DNA from: Nitrospirillum sp034653355
GTDB lineage: Bacteria; Pseudomonadota; Alphaproteobacteria; Azospirillales; Azospirillaceae
DNA length: 64,000 nucleotides
Direction of reading: 5' to 3'
Assembly: GCF_034653355.1 (NCBI RefSeq)
Contig: NZ_JAYEER010000004.1
Location: 1,364,001 to 1,428,000, forward strand
Shown: in pieces, positions 52,358 through 61,973 of the stretch
Position numbering within the stretch: the stretch's first letter is position 1
Layout: the number at the start of each line of letters is the position of its first letter
Made by a program: the position numbers and the translations under genes
Notes under the pieces: generated by a model
Told to the model about the DNA's origin: nothing
Seen by the model: the letters and a program-made list of their open reading frames with translations, nothing else
Databases searched by the model: none

Positions 52358-52750
52358 TCATCCTTCGACGCTGTTGTCGGCCACCCACTGGCGAAACGCG
52401 CTTTCCGACAAGTCGCCAGCAGCGACGGACTGAATCATATCGGTGGCTTCCCGCTCGCTCACGTCCAAGAAAAGTCCATTCAGGATCAAGGTGGTTCCCA
52501 ACGCGACGAAGCCGGCGCGTTTGTTGCCATCGACGAAGGGGTGGTTGCGCAGAATACTGACGCATACCGCCGCCGCCAGATCGAACACCGTGACCGGGTT
52601 CTCGGCATACGCGACGATTTGATGGGCGCGGGCCAGTGACGCCTCCAGCGCCCCACGATCCCGCAGGCCCGGCGCGCCGCCGTGTTCCGCCAGCAGTTCC
52701 GTGTGCAGGTCAATGATCGCTTCGATAGGCGGGAAAACAAGTCCCGTCAC
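52358..52750 (-). CDS. doc: Doc-type (death-on-curing) Fic toxin
   Basis: A 130-aa Fic-fold toxin with HPFVDGNKRAG, the Doc variant (Lys in GNK) that phosphorylates EF-Tu in the P1 system. GTG 52750 overlaps the antitoxin stop (GTGA), so the pair is coupled with the antitoxin first. Confidence 0.93.
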   Translation of the reverse strand: MTGLVFPPIEAIIDLHTELLAEHGGAPGLRDRGALEASLARAHQIVAYAENPVTVFDLAAAVCVSILRNHPFVDGNKRAGFVALGTTLILNGLFLDVSEREATDMIQSVAAGDLSESAFRQWVADNSVEG

Positions 52751-52971
52751 TTGGCCAGCACCGCCATGGCGCGGCGGTACCGGGTGGAAAATGCCCGGCC
52801 AGCCTCCATGGCTTTGCTGTAATCGTCGCTGGACTTGGCGATCTCAATGCGCCCGTCGCGCACTGACAGCGTGACCTCATCACCCCGATCCAGGCGCGCC
52901 TCCGTCAGCACATCGCGGGGGATGGTGATGCCCGTTGAGTTTCCAACCTTGGTCAACTTGGTGGTGTGCAT
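52747..52971 (-). CDS. AbrB/MazE-type antitoxin of the Doc pair
   Basis: A 74-aa protein with the swapped-hairpin AbrB DNA-binding domain (TKLTKVGNSTGITIPRDVLTEARLDRGDEVTLSV) and a charged C-terminal tail that would bind Doc. ATG 52971 has AAGGAG upstream. The promoter is TTGACG (53026-53021), 16 nt, TACATA (53004-52999) on the minus strand. Autoregulation is expected. Confidence 0.9.
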   Translation of the reverse strand: MHTTKLTKVGNSTGITIPRDVLTEARLDRGDEVTLSVRDGRIEIAKSSDDYSKAMEAGRAFSTRYRRAMAVLAK

Positions 52972-53042
52972 GGGCGCGCTCCTTACATCGCCGCACACTA
53001 TGTAATAACAAATGTTCCTACGTCAATGTCCCCATTACTTGG

Positions 53043-55286
53043 CTACTCCGCCGCCTGCACCGCCGGCAGCGGCGCCGGTTCCAGCGTCACGGCCACACCG
53101 CTCAGCACAGCGTTGCCGGACAGCGGGTCGCGCAGGATCTCGTCCAGCAGGGCGTTCAGGTTGGCGCCCGGGCGCTGGCTGGCCAGGCCCAGGCGGGCGC
53201 CGTCGGCGTCGTGGCCCCAGCCGTGGGGCAGGCTGACGACGCCGGGCATCATGTCGGCGCTGACGGCAACCTGCACCTCAATGGCCCGGCCGGCGCGGGA
53301 CAGGCGAGCCCTGCCGCCGTGCACCACGCCGTGGCGGCGGGCGTCGTCCGGGTGCACCAGCACCGTGCAGCGGAACGGTCCCTTGGCCAGGATGGGCAGG
53401 TTGTGCATCCAGCTGTTGTTGGAGCGCAGGTCGCGTCGTCCGATGATGACCAGATCCGGTGCCGGCTGGTCCAGCGCCGCCACGGCGCGGGCCAGGTCCG
53501 CCACCAGGATGGCGGGCGCCAGCTCGATGCGGCCGCTGGGGGTGCGCAGCACCTCCGGAATGCGGGGCTGCAGGGCGCCCAGGTCGATGCCGCCGACGCT
53601 GTCCGATACGGCGGCCAAGGTCAGGCCACTCGGCTTGCGGCCGAAGCCGTCGCCATAGGGGCCCGCGCGCAGCGCCAGGTCCAGCAGGCGCTCTGGCCCC
53701 GTCCAGCGCGAGACGGCGGCCAGGACGGCAGCGGCATGGTCGCCCGCCCAGCGCGCCACCTCCGCCGCCACCATGGCATCATCCAGGGCCGCCGGGTCGG
53801 CATCGGCCCCCTTGCCTTCCGCGATGGCCGCCAGCTTCAGCAGCACCTGCCATTCCGCCAAAACGCCCTCGCCCCGGGGAAGCAGAGCCGGGCTGTAGCG
53901 GGCGTGGTTGCGGTAGGACAGCTGGGGGAAGGCGACGTCGTAGTGGCTGTCCTGGAAGGGCGACACGCCGGGCAGGACGACGTCGGCATGCCGCGTCGTC
54001 TCGTTCAGGTAGATGTCGACACTGACCATCAGGTCCAGCTGGTCCAGCGCCCGGGCCAGGCGGTCGCCGTTGGGGGATGACAGCACGGGATTGCCGGCCA
54101 CTGTGAACAGGGCCCGTACCTGGCCCTCGCCCGGCGTCTCGATCTCCTCCGCCAGGCAGCCCACGGGCAGCTCGCCATACACCTCCGGCGCGTTCGACAC
54201 ACGGGAGCGGCGGCGGCCCAGCGGCACGCCGCGCCCCGTGCCGCCCTTCCCCACCGTGTTGGCGGCGAAGGCGGCTGCCTTGGGGAACAGGGCGCCGCCC
54301 GGCGCGTCCAAATTGCCGGTCAGGACGTTGACGGCGTCCACCAGCCAGCTGGCCAGGGTGCCGAAAGCCTGGGTGCAGGTGCCGATGCGGCCGTACAGCA
54401 CCGCCGGCACCGAGCCCGCCAGGTCCCGCGCCAGGCCGCGGATGGTGTCGGCGGGGATGGCGGTGTGGGCGGCGGCCCGTTCCGGGGTGAATGGGGCGAT
54501 GGCGGCGCGCAGTTCCTCAACACCCGTCACGTGGTCCGCCAGGCGGTCCAGCCGCACCAGCTTCTCCTCGAACAGGATGTGGACCAGGGCCGCCAGCAGG
54601 AAGACGTCGCTACCCGGGCGGATGAAGTGATGCTCATCGGCCAGGGCCGCCGTCTCCGTCCGCCGTGGGTCTATCACCACCAGCCGGCCGCCCCGCGCCT
54701 TAAGGTCCAGCGCCTTGCCCCGGAAGTCGGGCACCGTCCACAGGCTGCCGTTGGACGCCATGGGGTTGCCGCCCAGGATGACCATCAGCTTGGTGCGCTC
54801 GATATCCGGCACGGGAATGCTCAGCCAATGGCCGAACATCAGGCCGCTGGACAACTGCTTGGGCATCTGGTCCAGGGTGGAGGCGGAATAGATGTTGCGC
54901 GTCCCCAGCGCCCGCGCCAGCACCGGCGTGTACAGCAGCAGGCCCATCTTGTGGGCGGCGGGGTTACCGATGTAGGTCGCCGCCGCATCGCGGCCGTGGG
55001 TTTCCAGCAGGGGCGTCAGCCGCCGCTCGATCTCGGCGAAGGCTTCCTCATACGTCGCCTCGACGAAGCGGCCGTCGCGCTTGATCAGCGGCGTGCGCAG
55101 CCGGTCGGGATCCTCGTGCAAATCCTTGAGCGCGACACCCTTGGGGCAGATGTAGCCGTGGCTGAAAACATCGGCGTCATGCCCCCGGATGCGGGTGACG
55201 GCGCCGTCCACCAGCGTGACCTCCAGGCCGCAGCACGCCTCGCACAGCGGGCAGATGCGGTGGGCGATGGTTTCAGTACCAGTCAC
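53043..55286 (-). CDS. Molybdopterin-dependent oxidoreductase with [4Fe-4S] cluster
   Basis: A 747-aa member of the DMSO reductase superfamily. The N-terminal CPLCEACCGLEV and YICPKG supply the cluster cysteines (C-x2-C-x3-C, later C). Downstream, ILGGNPMASNGSLWTVPDF, DPRRTETA and NLPHGWGHDADG-like segments fit the bis-MGD domains. No Tat signal, so it should be cytoplasmic. GTG 55286 has GGGAGG 8 nt upstream. The substrate is not predictable. Confidence 0.9.
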   Translation of the reverse strand: MTGTETIAHRICPLCEACCGLEVTLVDGAVTRIRGHDADVFSHGYICPKGVALKDLHEDPDRLRTPLIKRDGRFVEATYEEAFAEIERRLTPLLETHGRDAAATYIGNPAAHKMGLLLYTPVLARALGTRNIYSASTLDQMPKQLSSGLMFGHWLSIPVPDIERTKLMVILGGNPMASNGSLWTVPDFRGKALDLKARGGRLVVIDPRRTETAALADEHHFIRPGSDVFLLAALVHILFEEKLVRLDRLADHVTGVEELRAAIAPFTPERAAAHTAIPADTIRGLARDLAGSVPAVLYGRIGTCTQAFGTLASWLVDAVNVLTGNLDAPGGALFPKAAAFAANTVGKGGTGRGVPLGRRRSRVSNAPEVYGELPVGCLAEEIETPGEGQVRALFTVAGNPVLSSPNGDRLARALDQLDLMVSVDIYLNETTRHADVVLPGVSPFQDSHYDVAFPQLSYRNHARYSPALLPRGEGVLAEWQVLLKLAAIAEGKGADADPAALDDAMVAAEVARWAGDHAAAVLAAVSRWTGPERLLDLALRAGPYGDGFGRKPSGLTLAAVSDSVGGIDLGALQPRIPEVLRTPSGRIELAPAILVADLARAVAALDQPAPDLVIIGRRDLRSNNSWMHNLPILAKGPFRCTVLVHPDDARRHGVVHGGRARLSRAGRAIEVQVAVSADMMPGVVSLPHGWGHDADGARLGLASQRPGANLNALLDEILRDPLSGNAVLSGVAVTLEPAPLPAVQAAE

Positions 55287-55377
55287 GGGCGGGCCTCCCA
55301 AGTTTATTGTGGCCCAACTATCGCGGGTGCAAGGGGCGGCTGTCCAGTATGGACGCTAGCGGTCGCTAGCCCGTCCC

Positions 55378-55911
55378 TCAGCCGTCCATCCATTCCGGCG
55401 CGTACTGCACCATGCCCTCCACGCCGCTCAGGCCATCCGGCGTCAGCGCCAGGACCATGCAGTTCCGCGCCGGCACCGTGAAGGGCACGGCGATGGCATG
55501 GTCCGCCATGGGCCGGTAGCCGAAGCGGGGATAATACTCCGGGATGCCGACCAGGACGACGGAGCCATAGCCCAAATCCCACGCCCGCTGGTGCGCCGCC
55601 CTCACCAGGCGACCACCCACGCCCCGCCCCTGCCATTCCGGCACGACCGACAGGGGCGCCAGGGCCAAGGTCGGAGTGGAGCCTCGGGCCCCGCATATGG
55701 CAGCCCGGGTCAGCAAGATGTGCCCCACCACCCGGCCGTCCTCCTCCGCCAGCAGCGACAGCGCCGGTATCCAGGCGGCGCTGCCGCGCAGGCGGGCGAT
55801 CATCAGATGCTCACGATGATCGCTGTGGGGCACGTCGGCGTAGGCCCGCCGCACCGCCGCCGCGATGGCGGCGGCGTCATCCGGGCCCTCCTGCCTGACG
55901 GTCAGCGCCAT
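55378..55911 (-). CDS. GNAT-family N-acetyltransferase
   Basis: A 177-aa acetyltransferase (YhbS-like) with the acetyl-CoA motif LAPLSVVPEWQGRGVGGRLV and then GYGSVVLVGIPEYYPRFGYRP. ATG 55911 lies 14 nt after the RidA-family gene, so the two form a unit. The substrate is unknown. Confidence 0.9.
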   Translation of the reverse strand: MALTVRQEGPDDAAAIAAAVRRAYADVPHSDHREHLMIARLRGSAAWIPALSLLAEEDGRVVGHILLTRAAICGARGSTPTLALAPLSVVPEWQGRGVGGRLVRAAHQRAWDLGYGSVVLVGIPEYYPRFGYRPMADHAIAVPFTVPARNCMVLALTPDGLSGVEGMVQYAPEWMDG

Positions 55912-55925
55912 GCCCCGCGCCAGCC

Positions 55926-56318
55926 TTACGGCGCCAACGAGGCCGTGGCGCTGATCTCCACCAGCAGGTCGGGGGAGATCAGGGGCCCCACCTGCACGAT
56001 GGTGGTGGCGGGCTTGGCCCCGCCGAAGACGGCGCCGTGGGCGCGACCCACATCCTGCCAGGTGGCCATGTCGGTCAGGTAGATGCGGGTCTCCACCACA
56101 TGCTCGGGCCCGGCGCCCAGCTCGGCCAGGGCGGCCACGATGCGCTCCAGGATCACCTTGGCCTGGCCGCCGGCATCGCCGGGGTGGAAGGCCTTGCCGT
56201 CCGGGCCGCCGCTGGCGGTGGTGCCGGACACGAAAATCAGGTCGCCGGCCTTGACCGCCCGCGAATAGCCGATGGCCTCGCCCCACGCGGACGCCACCTC
56301 AACCTTCTGCCTACCCAT
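55926..56318 (-). CDS. RidA/YjgF-family protein
   Basis: A 130-aa Rid-family protein, possibly an enamine/imine deaminase or related hydrolase. It contains FVSGTTASG, a Q-A-K helix and the C-terminal RIYLTDMATWQDVGRAHGAVFGGAKPATTIVQV. The Arg that binds the substrate carboxylate in true RidA (R105 region) appears as ATTIVQVGPL, so it belongs to another Rid subgroup. ATG 56318. First of a pair with the GNAT gene. Confidence 0.88.
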   Translation of the reverse strand: MGRQKVEVASAWGEAIGYSRAVKAGDLIFVSGTTASGGPDGKAFHPGDAGGQAKVILERIVAALAELGAGPEHVVETRIYLTDMATWQDVGRAHGAVFGGAKPATTIVQVGPLISPDLLVEISATASLAP

Positions 56319-56430
56319 GCTCTCAGTCCCCCATCATTCGCCGGACTTGTGCCCGCGCAGTTTAATTACGCCGACACCATAGCGGCTGTTGGTTTGTTAT
56401 CCAGAGACGGGAAAGCAGGGCTGGTCCGCT

Positions 56431-57699
56431 TCAGGGATCCAACGGATCGCCGGCGTCCAGCGCCAGGGCCGACAGGGTGGGCAGATAGGCCACGTCGAAG
56501 GGCGACACCCGCTCCAGCCCGATGAAGGGGACATAGCCCAGGTCCTCCTGGTTGCGGGTGGCGAAGCGGTCCTCGGTGATGTAGCCGCTCTGCCCCAGGT
56601 CAGTAACCACCAGGGCCTTGCGGTCCATGGGCATGCCATAGCGATAGATCAGGCGGTCGGCGTTGCGCAGGTTGGTGGTGGTGTGGCGGGCGTGCGGCTC
56701 CACCAGGATGGCGTCGGCCGGTATGTCATAGTCCTGGACCAGGGCCTTCTTCATTTCCAGCGCCTCATTATATGGGGTCTGGTTGGGGTGGACGTTGCCG
56801 CCGCTGACGATGATGACCGGCGCCTTCCCGTCATGCCAGCGCTTGGCCGCCAGTTGCACCCGCAGCAGGCCGGGGGCGGACAGGGGCACGCCCGCCGTCT
56901 CCGGCCCATAGCCCGGCACCACCAGTGCCGTGTAGGGATACTTGGCCCAGTTGACGGTCTTCAGGTGCGCCACCGCCGCCTTGTTCTCCCCCGCTTCCAT
57001 GGGTTCGAACCGGCCGGCCTCGTCCCGCCGGTTGATCTGCAGCAGCAGCAGGGCGAAGGCCTCCGTCGGCTCGAAGAATGGGTTGTCGTCGGCCAGGCCG
57101 TCCGCCAGGACGGAAGCCGCGCTCTTCACCAGCGTGCCATAGGCGGGGGCGGCCACGTCATAGGCGGGGCCGTCGATGGCGGGACCGCGCGGCTTCTCTC
57201 CGCCGCCATAGACCGCCAGGATGCGGTGGGCGGTGGCGGCGGCCTGGGTCCAAGTGCGGACCACCACGTCGGGATCCTGGCCCGGCGCGGCCGGATAGAG
57301 GCCGCTGGCGTCCAGCGCGGCCGTCAGCCGCCGGGCGGCGTCGGGGCGGGCCTTCAGGGCGGCGGTCAACGCTTGGCCGGCCGCAGCCACCTCCGCGTCC
57401 GACCAGTCGAAGCCGCGCACGTAGCAGCCGGTGTCGCCGCCGCAGTCCTCCACCGCCCTCCGCGCCCGGGCGCGACGCTCCGCCGCCAGGCGGCTCAGCT
57501 CCGGCGCGGTCGCCACGGCGGCCAGCGCCTGCGGATCACGGGACAGCAGGCTCAAGCCGTAGAAAAGCTTGTCGCGCAACGGCTGCTTATAGACCAAGGG
57601 CTTGGGCACCGGAACCGGGGGCTCCGCCGCGCGCGCCGCTCCCGTCACCCCGATACCGGTCATCACCACAATCGCCGCCACCCGCGCCCAGCACCGCAT
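56431..57699 (-). CDS. YdcF-like (DUF218) exported protein
   Basis: A 422-aa protein with a signal peptide (IVVMTGIGVTGAARAAE) and a C-terminal DUF218 domain: YTALVVPGYGPE, APVIIVSGGNVHP, ILVEPHARHTTTNLRNA. The N-terminal ~200 residues are helical and unrecognised. DUF218 proteins are linked to envelope polysaccharide or S-adenosylmethionine binding, but no function is assigned. Confidence 0.82.
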   Translation of the reverse strand: MRCWARVAAIVVMTGIGVTGAARAAEPPVPVPKPLVYKQPLRDKLFYGLSLLSRDPQALAAVATAPELSRLAAERRARARRAVEDCGGDTGCYVRGFDWSDAEVAAAGQALTAALKARPDAARRLTAALDASGLYPAAPGQDPDVVVRTWTQAAATAHRILAVYGGGEKPRGPAIDGPAYDVAAPAYGTLVKSAASVLADGLADDNPFFEPTEAFALLLLQINRRDEAGRFEPMEAGENKAAVAHLKTVNWAKYPYTALVVPGYGPETAGVPLSAPGLLRVQLAAKRWHDGKAPVIIVSGGNVHPNQTPYNEALEMKKALVQDYDIPADAILVEPHARHTTTNLRNADRLIYRYGMPMDRKALVVTDLGQSGYITEDRFATRNQEDLGYVPFIGLERVSPFDVAYLPTLSALALDAGDPLDP

Positions 57700-57886
57700 A
57701 TTCCCGCGCCCTCGGTCCGTTAAAGGGACGACACCCTACACGGGAACGGCGCCGCTTGCATGACGATGCGCGCCCGCCGCCCCCCGTGTCCAAAGTCCTA
57801 GCCGCATCGGGTCGTTGCGTGCGGTGGAACCTCACCGTCATAGTGCGCGACACTTGACTATCGCCCGACCAGGAACCCCGACCGCC

Positions 57887-60619
57887 TTGCCCGCCCCGCC
57901 CCGCCTCACGGTCCTGCTCCTGGCCCTGGTCCTCGCGGCCCTGCTACCGCCCCTGGCGGGCGCCTGGGCGGCGAAGCCCAAGCCCGCCAAGGCGCGGGCC
58001 GATACGGAGGAGACGGTACCCACCGTCCGCCTGCCGGACACGGCCCGCCCCCTGCGCTATCGCCTGAACCTCGCCATCGACCCGGACCAGAGCGAATATT
58101 CCGGACAGGTTGAGATCAGGATCGCGCTGACCAAGGCGGTGGACCATATCTGGCTGAACGGCCGCGATCTGGACATGGCCTCGGCCGAGGTGGTGACGGC
58201 GGCGGGGGAACACCTGCCCGCCACCTGGGACCAGGTGACGCCGGACGGGGTGGCCCGCATGGGTTTCCCCCGCCCGCTGCCGCCGCAGACCCTGACCCTG
58301 CGATTCGCCTACACCGCCTCCTTCGACCCCTCGCTGGACGGTCTCTACCGTGTCAGTGAGAAAGGGCTGAACTACGCCTTCAGTCAGTTCGAGGCCATCA
58401 GCGCCCGCCAGGCCTGGCCCTGCTTCGACGAACCGCGCTTCAAGACGCCCTACGACATCAGCCTGACGGTGAAGGCGGGGGACGAGGCGGTGACGAACAC
58501 CCTGCCCGTGCGCGAAGAGGCGCTGCCCGGCGGCAGCCGGCGCCTGACCTTCGCGCCCACCCGGCCCCTGCCCACTTACCTGCTGGCCTTCGCCGTGGGG
58601 CCGCTGGACATCGTGAAGGGCCCGACCATTCCGCCCAGCGGCGCCCGGCGCAAGCCCATCCCCCTGCGCGGCGTGGCCCTCCACGGCAAGGGCCCGCGCC
58701 TGGCCTATGCCCTGTCGGTCACGCCGGGCCTGTTCCTGACGATGGAACGCTACTTCGGCATCCCCTACGCCTACGGGAAGCTGGACCTGATCGCGGCTCC
58801 CGACTTCGACGCCGTGGGCATGGAGAACGCTGGCACCATCCTCTACAGCGAGCAGCGCCTGCTCGTGCCGGCGGACGACACGGTGGACGCCCGCCGCCGA
58901 TTCCTGGTGCTGCACGCCCATGAGATCGCCCACCAATGGTTCGGCGACCTGGTGACGCCGGCGGGCTGGGACGACATCTGGCTGAACGAGGCGTTCGCGA
59001 GTTGGCTGGCGCCCAAGGCGGTGGACGCCTGGCAGCCCCGCATGCTGACCGCCCGCGTGGTGGAGCAGGAGGCGCTGGAGGCCATGGATCTGGACTCCCT
59101 GGGTTCCACCCGCACCATCCACCAGCCCATCACCACCACCAGCGACATCGAAACCGCCTTCGACAACATCACCTACCGCAAGGGGGCTGGCGTGCTGTCC
59201 ATGGTGGAGGGCTATATCGGCCCCGCCGCCTTCCGCAAGGCGGTGACCACCCATCTGCGGCGCCACATCGATGGCGTCGCCACGGCCCAGGATTTCTTCG
59301 GCGCCTTGGCGGACACGGTGCGCGACCCCGTTCTGGTCGATTCCCTGCGTTCCTATATCAACATTCCGGGCGTACCCCGCCTGTCGCTGGGCTGGACCTG
59401 CCCGCGCACCGGGCTGCAGGTCTTGACGGCCCAGCGCCGATACCGGCCCTTGGGCTCCGACGCCGCCACGGCGGCGCACTGGACCCTGCCCCTGTGCGTG
59501 CGGCCGGGCGCGGCCGGCCCCTCCACCTGCATGATGGTGACGGCGGCGCGCCAGGCCTTCCCCCTTAGCCAGTCCGCCTGCCCGGCGGCGCTGATCCCCA
59601 ACGCCACCGGCAGCGGCTATTTCCGCCTGTCGCTGACGACCGAGCATTGGCGCCGGCTGCTGGCCGTGCTGCCGCGCCTCCCGGCGGCGGAGCAGCTGGC
59701 CCTGCTGGAAAGCCTATGGGGGGAGGTCGCGGCCGGCCACCAGCCCCAGTCGCTGTACCTCACGGCCGCCGTCAGCCTGGCCACCGTGCCGGCGTGGGAC
59801 GTGGCCTCCGCCCCCTTTCCCCGGCTGAAGCAGTTGCTGGAACAGGCGCCGACCGACAGCGATCGGGCCGCCCTCCGCCTGTTCCTGCTGCAGGCCTGGC
59901 GGCCGGTGCTGGCCCGCGTGGGCCTGACGCCGGGCAAGCTGGACCGGGTGGCGCCGGAAAACACGGCCCTGCTGCGCGACCGGCTGGTGGCGTTCCTGGC
60001 GCTGGAGCTGCGCGACGAGGATGTGCGGGCTCGCCTGCTGGCCCTGATGCGGGCGCCCGACGCCCAGCCGCCGGCGGAGACGGGACCCCAGGCGCCGGCG
60101 GAGGTGCGGGCGACGGGCATGGCGGTCATGGCCCAGGAGCTGGGCCGTCCCTACGTCAGCGGTCTGGTCGACCAACTGCGATCCTCCACCGACGCGGAGG
60201 GTCGGGAAATGGCGCTGGACGCCCTGAACCGCGTGACCGACCCCACCCTGGCGGCGGAGGTGCGCGACATGGTGTTCGTGCCCTGGCTGAAGCTGAACGA
60301 GGTCAACATGCTGATTCGCGGCCAGGGGCGGGAATCCAGCCATGTGCCCGCCTATTGGGCCTGGGTGCAGGCCAACATGGCCCACCTGCGCGCCCGCGGC
60401 TCCTCCGCCACCCTGGGCGCGCTGACCCTGCCGCTGGAAGGGCTGTGCAGCGCCACGGCGGCGGATCAGGTGGAGGCCTTTTTTCGCCCCATGGCCAGCG
60501 AGCTGGAGGGCGGCGGGCGCACCGTGGACCAGGCGGTGGAGCGCATCCGCCTGTGCGCCGCCCAACGGGCGGGCCCCCCGCCGTCGTCGGAAACGCAAAC
60601 ACCGACGCAAAGGCAATAA
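57887..60619 (+). CDS. M1-family aminopeptidase, exported
   Basis: Gluzincin aminopeptidase of about 910 aa. After a signal sequence (LLLALVLAALLPPLAGAWAA), an M1 N-domain leads to GMENAG (exopeptidase motif), HEIAHQWFGD zinc site and the distal Glu in WLNEAFASW. A long C-terminal ERAP1-like helical domain follows, with TGSGYFRLSL. The start is uncertain: TTG 57887 or an earlier in-frame codon (57854, 57815). It probably trims peptides in the periplasm. Confidence 0.9.
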   Translation: MPAPPRLTVLLLALVLAALLPPLAGAWAAKPKPAKARADTEETVPTVRLPDTARPLRYRLNLAIDPDQSEYSGQVEIRIALTKAVDHIWLNGRDLDMASAEVVTAAGEHLPATWDQVTPDGVARMGFPRPLPPQTLTLRFAYTASFDPSLDGLYRVSEKGLNYAFSQFEAISARQAWPCFDEPRFKTPYDISLTVKAGDEAVTNTLPVREEALPGGSRRLTFAPTRPLPTYLLAFAVGPLDIVKGPTIPPSGARRKPIPLRGVALHGKGPRLAYALSVTPGLFLTMERYFGIPYAYGKLDLIAAPDFDAVGMENAGTILYSEQRLLVPADDTVDARRRFLVLHAHEIAHQWFGDLVTPAGWDDIWLNEAFASWLAPKAVDAWQPRMLTARVVEQEALEAMDLDSLGSTRTIHQPITTTSDIETAFDNITYRKGAGVLSMVEGYIGPAAFRKAVTTHLRRHIDGVATAQDFFGALADTVRDPVLVDSLRSYINIPGVPRLSLGWTCPRTGLQVLTAQRRYRPLGSDAATAAHWTLPLCVRPGAAGPSTCMMVTAARQAFPLSQSACPAALIPNATGSGYFRLSLTTEHWRRLLAVLPRLPAAEQLALLESLWGEVAAGHQPQSLYLTAAVSLATVPAWDVASAPFPRLKQLLEQAPTDSDRAALRLFLLQAWRPVLARVGLTPGKLDRVAPENTALLRDRLVAFLALELRDEDVRARLLALMRAPDAQPPAETGPQAPAEVRATGMAVMAQELGRPYVSGLVDQLRSSTDAEGREMALDALNRVTDPTLAAEVRDMVFVPWLKLNEVNMLIRGQGRESSHVPAYWAWVQANMAHLRARGSSATLGALTLPLEGLCSATAADQVEAFFRPMASELEGGGRTVDQAVERIRLCAAQRAGPPPSSETQTPTQRQ

Positions 60620-60811
60620 CCCCTAAAGTTTAGTCCCGAAAGTTTCGGTCATCTGGCTGAATTGTTTAGGCCCATGGCTTGCTGTACCTACTGAAGGAAC
60701 AGTGCTGAAATGGGCTCCGCTGGCCCTTGGCATTCGAGGGCACGCGTGGGGCGCACGCCGGGGGGCGGCTTCCACGAGGCATCGCGTTAGGGATGACCAA
60801 TCAGGGGAAGC

Positions 60812-61240
60812 ATGAGTCAGGTAGAAATCAGCCGGGACGCCGACAACGGCGATGACGCCGCGGTCCGTTTGATGATTGTCGAAGACGACGCCCTGGTGGC
60901 CTTGGGCATCCGCCTGACGGTCGAGGATTTGGGCTATTACGTCTGCGGCATCGCCGCGTCCGAACCCGAGGCCATCGCGCTGGCCGCCAGCAGCCATCCC
61001 GACTTGGCGCTGATGGACATCCGCCTGAAAGGCACGGTCGACGGAATCGACACCGCCCGACAACTCAGGAACGAATTCAGCCTGCGATCGGTCTTCCTAT
61101 CGGCCTACACGGACGAGCAGACCATGGCCCGGGCCAGCCTGACCTATCCATTGGGCTTCGTGCAAAAGCCATATTCCGCAGGACAGTTGAAGTCGGCCCT
61201 GGACTTGGCGTTGCGGCGGCTTGCCGCACCCAAGGACTAG
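60812..61240 (+). CDS. Single-domain response regulator
   Basis: A 142-aa receiver without output domain. Visible residues are the acidic pair EDD, phosphoacceptor Asp in LALMDIRLKG, Ser in FLSAYTD and Lys in FVQKPYS. A CheY/DivK-like phosphorelay or adaptor role is likely. ATG 60812 has CAGGGGAAGC upstream. No histidine kinase lies in the window. Confidence 0.9.
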   Translation: MSQVEISRDADNGDDAAVRLMIVEDDALVALGIRLTVEDLGYYVCGIAASEPEAIALAASSHPDLALMDIRLKGTVDGIDTARQLRNEFSLRSVFLSAYTDEQTMARASLTYPLGFVQKPYSAGQLKSALDLALRRLAAPKD

Positions 61241-61513
61241 ACGGAAATCCCCGTTGAGTGGCGCCCGCCCCCGGGTCAAAAAGGCTTAGGACGAATTCCT
61301 GCTTGGAATGACGTCCGGACTGGCGTGTTATCAAGGCGGTAGCGTTCCGTCGTGGTTAACGCGCTGGCAGGGTTTCACGCATTGGCCGGCCGCATTGCCT
61401 TAATTCCGCCGGAAGATGCTGCAAAATCATTGTCGTGGTCCGGGAGCCTCGGGCCACGACGTCAAGACGTGCGGAACCAATCCGCGCGTAAAGACGCATA
61501 GAAGGAGAGGAAT
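61241..61513. other. Intergenic region with a hairpin before the lipoprotein gene
   Basis: About 270 nt without a gene. An inverted repeat GTCGTGG (61432-61438) / CCACGAC (61454-61460), not followed by a T-run, lies in the presumed 5' leader of the lipoprotein gene and may be an RNA stability or control element. Confidence 0.4.
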
Positions 61514-61762
61514 ATGCGCTTTAAAGCCCTGATGCTCGCCCCGGTTCTGTTGGTTGGCCTGGCTGCCTGCGACAAGCACGACGCCCCGGCCCCTGCCAAG
61601 ACCGAAGCCCCGGCTGCCGCCCCCGCGGCGCCCGCCGCCGAACCCCCGGCCACCCCCGCCCCGGCTGACAACTCCGCCACCCCGGCGCCGGCCCCGTCCG
61701 ACGCCACCCCGGCCCCCGCCACGCCGGAGCCCTCCACGACCGAACCCCCGAAGGGCAACTAA
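61514..61762 (+). CDS. Small Pro/Ala-rich lipoprotein
   Basis: An 82-aa protein with a lipoprotein signal and lipobox LAAC at Cys19. The rest is a low-complexity Ala/Pro/Thr-rich tail (APAPAKTEAPAAAPAAP type) and is probably disordered, spanning the periplasm or surface. RBS AAGGAGAGGAAT. A strong terminator follows. Function unknown. Confidence 0.85.
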   Translation: MRFKALMLAPVLLVGLAACDKHDAPAPAKTEAPAAAPAAPAAEPPATPAPADNSATPAPAPSDATPAPATPEPSTTEPPKGN

Positions 61763-61793
61763 CCACTTCGTCGGGGCTTTGGCCTAGCGTTTG

Positions 61794-61830
61794 CGGGCCC
61801 GTTCCTCATCGGAGCGGGCCCGTTTTCGTT
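61794..61830 (+). terminator. Rho-independent terminator after the lipoprotein gene
   Basis: A 12-bp stem CGGGCCCGTTCC / GGAGCGGGCCCG with a 5-nt loop, followed by TTTTCGTTT. Confidence 0.9.
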
Positions 61831-61921
61831 TGCCTCAGGCGCCGCCGGGGCATCCGCCCCTTGGCGATCCTCGCTGCGCCCTGCGGTACTCGCTGCGGCG
61901 GCCCCAGTCGGGGCCTTGGGT

Positions 61922-61960
61922 GCTTTTGCTGGGGGGCTTTTGCTGGGAGTGCTTTTGCTG
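61922..61960. repeat. Three copies of GCTTTTGCTG
   Basis: GCTTTTGCTG occurs at 61922, 61936 and 61951, a 14-15 nt spacing, in the short intergenic stretch before the thioesterase stop. Upstream CTCGCTGCG also occurs twice. It may belong to a dispersed intergenic repeat. Confidence 0.5.
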
Positions 61961-61973
61961 CCCGGGAGTTAAA

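Noticed and set aside
57944..59647. 567-codon open frame on the minus strand
   Set aside because: Antisense shadow of the M1 aminopeptidase.
60690..60811. EcfG-type (GGAAC) promoter before the response regulator
   Set aside because: GGAAC is present, but no cGTT-like -10 at the right spacing was found.
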